Shown: in pieces, positions 5,426 to 6,982 of the stretch
How positions within the stretch are numbered: position 1 is the stretch's first letter
Layout: each line of letters starts with the position of its first letter
Source of the DNA: Promethearchaeota archaeon
GTDB taxonomy: Archaea > Asgardarchaeota > Lokiarchaeia > Sigynarchaeales > SOKP01
Length of the DNA: 6,982 nucleotides
Reading direction: 5' to 3'
Assembly (NCBI GenBank): GCA_016839905.1
Contig: JAEOTJ010000140.1
Span: 1-6,982 of the forward strand
Notes under the pieces: model-generated
What the model saw: the letters and a program-made list of their open reading frames with translations, nothing else
What the model was told of the DNA's origin: nothing
The model's database searches: none
Made by a program: the position numbers and the translations under genes

Positions 5426-5887
5426 ATGGATGATTTAGAAATTAAGAATAAAGAGCAAAGCCAGCTTTTATTCTTTAACGAAGCGCTTGAATATTTTAAC
5501 GAGAATAATATAATTATGAATCAAGATTTGGAACAACAAGATATCTCAAATACTCTTTCTAACATTTTAAGGGAAGAAATGTTAGCGCAAATGAATAATT
5601 TAAAAGAATTATTATTGAAACACCCCGATATAAAAATTGAAGAATTATCTGACGAAGAAAAACAATTATTCCACGAGTTTATTAAAAATTACTCAATCTG
5701 TCCTATATGTAAGAGTTTTAATCATTATTATAACCTTCGAGACTTTTTTTTTGGAAAAAATCAAGATTTATTAACTGATTTATTAAAATTAATGAAATTA
5801 AAAAAGAAAAAGTTTAAAAAATTAGACGTAAATTTCGGAATTCCTTGCTGTAATTGCTTTAAACAATACTTTCAAAATGAAAAATAA
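5426..5887 (+). CDS. Hypothetical protein with two separated CxxC pairs (zinc-ribbon-like)
   Basis: I do not recognise this 153-residue protein. The first 90 residues are acidic, rich in Asn, Gln, Glu and Leu, and probably helical. Then comes CPIC (Cys92, Cys95), a basic segment with a run KLKKKKFKK (124-132), and CCNC (Cys141, Cys142, Cys144) close to the end. Two CxxC pairs 45 residues apart can bind one zinc ion, as in zinc ribbons with a long insert, and the Lys-rich insert would suit contact with nucleic acid. Both points are inference. There is no signal peptide or membrane segment. It stands alone with its own likely promoter and converges on the winged-helix gene, with only 13 bases between their stops. 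Such small cysteine-pair proteins of unknown role seem common in Asgard genomes. Confidence 0.7.
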   Translation: MDDLEIKNKEQSQLLFFNEALEYFNENNIIMNQDLEQQDISNTLSNILREEMLAQMNNLKELLLKHPDIKIEELSDEEKQLFHEFIKNYSICPICKSFNHYYNLRDFFFGKNQDLLTDLLKLMKLKKKKFKKLDVNFGIPCCNCFKQYFQNEK

Positions 5888-5900
5888 AGGAAAAATAGGC

Positions 5901-6233
5901 TCATTTTAAATATTCTATTACTTTTCCGCCCTGAGTGATTTCATAATAGATATCATCGGATTCTTTTACCTCATTAATACAAAATGCTTTTATTAGGTAA
6001 TCCATGTTATATTTAAATCCAGACTTATCATTAATAATATCATTTTCAAGTAGCAAATTAAGTAAATCTTCTTTTAAAATTCGTTTTTCTTTATTTACAA
6101 TATTTAAAATCTCTCTTCTTATTGGATGATTTACTGCTTTAAGGTATAAATCATGCAAGTATCTCACACCCTCAACACTTTTGCCAAATTCTTCAATAGA
6201 TTTGTAATTTTTAAAATCAAAATCATCCGGCAT
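5901..6233 (-). CDS. Winged helix-turn-helix DNA-binding protein (ArsR-like)
   Basis: The 110-residue protein carries one winged helix-turn-helix fold. The first helix LKAVNHPIRREILNIVN (31-47) has the 'HPxRxxIL' signature of ArsR-like archaeal regulators. Helices at about 53-64 and 72-83 follow, the second (SGFKYNMDYLIKAF) being the likely recognition helix. The wing is VKESDDIYYEITQGGKVIEYL (89-109), with the usual Tyr-x-x-Thr-x-x-Gly. There are no extra cysteines that would form a metal sensor, and no ligand-binding domain. No Shine-Dalgarno site precedes the ATG; TTTAAA at 6271-6276 on the minus strand may be its TATA box. It is read in the same direction as the GNAT-like gene upstream (72 bases away) but the gap is large enough for its own promoter. 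The target genes are unknown. Confidence 0.75.
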   Translation of the reverse strand: MPDDFDFKNYKSIEEFGKSVEGVRYLHDLYLKAVNHPIRREILNIVNKEKRILKEDLLNLLLENDIINDKSGFKYNMDYLIKAFCINEVKESDDIYYEITQGGKVIEYLK

Positions 6234-6305
6234 GATTATTTCATATTATTAATATTGATTAGTAAAATAATTTAAATCTAAGGAATATAATTAAAATATA
6301 ATTTA

Positions 6306-6854
6306 TTAATCATATTCCAAGAACTTAGAAGCTAAAAAGTAGCTTCCCCATTTCTTATCATCATTATGAGCAATAAAATCATAGGAAGGAGCAATAAAGT
6401 CTTTTTGTCTCTCAATAACTTTAAGATAAATAAAAGATTTCTTTCGTTCTCTTTTTATTAGGAATTCAAAAAAATTACTGATTATCTGACCAATATTTAT
6501 ATCTTGATAATCTTTTATTACACCTATTCGGCTTAAATAAATGAAGGAAAAATTATATTTTTCCAATTCACTAGTCAAATTATTTTTAATATCTTGGTCT
6601 ACCTCATATTTCGATAGCTCAGAACTGAATTCTTCAAAATTTGTAAATTTATATCTTAGTAAGCCTAATAGTAGGATTTTATCAGAATTGCTCTGTTCTA
6701 TCAATAGATAAGTGAAGAATTCTCCACCACTCATAATATCTTCATTAAAATAAGGTTTTAAATTTCCATCGGGTGTTTTTGCATCAAAAACTTTATTTCC
6801 TGTAATAAAATTAAGAGAGGCATCTTTTTCAGAGATTCTGCGAAAAATAAACAT
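6306..6854 (-). CDS. GNAT-like acetyltransferase-fold protein, function unknown
   Basis: The 182-residue protein looks like a divergent GNAT. Its central segment IYLSRIGVIKDYQDINIG (105-122) parallels the acetyl-CoA loop of the TacT-like protein in this window (RISVDKNFQGENIGR), and a helix ISNFFEFLIKRERK follows as in motif A. The loop has Gln-Asp-x-Asn-Ile-Gly-Gln in place of Gln-Gly-x-x-x-Gly-Arg, so one glycine and the arginine of the pyrophosphate loop are changed. It may bind acetyl-CoA weakly or not at all. The strand FIYLKVIERQ (141-150) and the aromatic C-terminus WGSYFLASKF (169-178) fit motif B and the last strand. It follows the gene at the right edge after 29 bases, an arrangement like an operon or a toxin-antitoxin pair. 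There is no clear ribosome binding site. I am fairly sure of the fold, not of the activity. Confidence 0.6.
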   Translation of the reverse strand: MFIFRRISEKDASLNFITGNKVFDAKTPDGNLKPYFNEDIMSGGEFFTYLLIEQSNSDKILLLGLLRYKFTNFEEFSSELSKYEVDQDIKNNLTSELEKYNFSFIYLSRIGVIKDYQDINIGQIISNFFEFLIKRERKKSFIYLKVIERQKDFIAPSYDFIAHNDDKKWGSYFLASKFLEYD

Positions 6855-6883
6855 GGTATCATCAGAGAACTTAATTCTAGAAT

Positions 6884-6982
6884 CTATTCATTAGGATAGA
6901 ACAATAGATCTCCCTTAACTAATACACCCTTATCACAATTAGAGCATGCAATCTTACCCGTAATAATACTTTTAGAATAAAA
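6884..6982 (-). CDS. C-terminal end of a small CxxC protein, runs off right edge
   Basis: Thirty-two codons and a TAG are visible: GKIACSNCDKGVLVKGDLLF and then YPNE. The Cys-x-x-Cys in ACSNCDKG is a zinc-knuckle half; its partner cysteines would lie upstream, outside the window. The stop is 29 bases before the start of the GNAT-like gene on the same strand, so the two are probably one transcript. The family cannot be named from this tail. Confidence 0.5.
   Translation of the reverse strand, partial: FYSKSIITGKIACSNCDKGVLVKGDLLFYPNE

Noticed and set aside
1..6982. CRISPR arrays, tRNA, rRNA or riboswitch
   Set aside because: No spaced direct repeats, cloverleaf or conserved RNA core was seen on either strand.

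Overview
The window is an AT-rich stretch of prokaryotic DNA, most likely archaeal. The evidence is a large HdrA-type iron-sulfur flavoprotein fused to an MvhD domain, an archaeal-style winged-helix regulator, TATA-like boxes about 25-35 bases before several starts, and few strong Shine-Dalgarno sites. The overall protein style (YkgJ-family protein, GNAT proteins, small cysteine-pair proteins, Lys/Glu/Ile/Asn-rich composition) resembles Asgard archaea of the Lokiarchaeia type. That placement is an inference from memory of such proteins, not a search result. No rRNA, tRNA or CRISPR array was seen.

Left part (1-860) is a graveyard. On the minus strand, running off the left edge, is the N-terminal end of a zinc-finger transposase-like protein with a good ribosome binding site and start codon but a stop at codon 6. 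On the plus strand are remnants of two unrecognised genes: one at about 330-658 with in-frame stops and two compensating frame changes, and one at 707-850 with its own ribosome binding site and a frameshift. Positions 860-1608 (minus) hold an overlapping pair, a small charged protein followed by a TacT-like GNAT acetyltransferase, laid out like a type II toxin-antitoxin module.

Positions 1734-2404 hold the most unusual object: a YkgJ-family cysteine-cluster gene cut in two by inversion of its promoter and N-terminal half. The first 124 codons lie on the minus strand and the matching C-terminal part lies on the plus strand. The two breakpoints share a 6-bp inverted match (GGAAAA at 1744-1749, TTTTCC at 2158-2163). 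Flipping the roughly 420-bp segment back joins the halves in frame through the family's Phe-Pro-Phe-Trp motif. The C-terminal part also carries a nonsense codon.

The centre (2507-5360, plus) is the metabolic core: an HdrA-MvhD fusion of about 781 residues, whose end overlaps a small MESH1/SpoT-like HD phosphohydrolase. HdrA is the flavin-based electron-bifurcating subunit that exchanges electrons among ferredoxin, a hydrogenase or other donor (through MvhD) and HdrBC. No HdrB, HdrC or hydrogenase subunit is present here, so partners must be encoded elsewhere.

The right part holds a plus-strand cysteine-pair (zinc-ribbon-like) protein of unknown function (5426-5887), convergent with a minus-strand winged-helix protein (5901-6233). 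Beyond these lie a second GNAT-like protein (6306-6854) and, 29 bases upstream of it, the tail of a gene that runs off the right edge and carries a CxxC knuckle.
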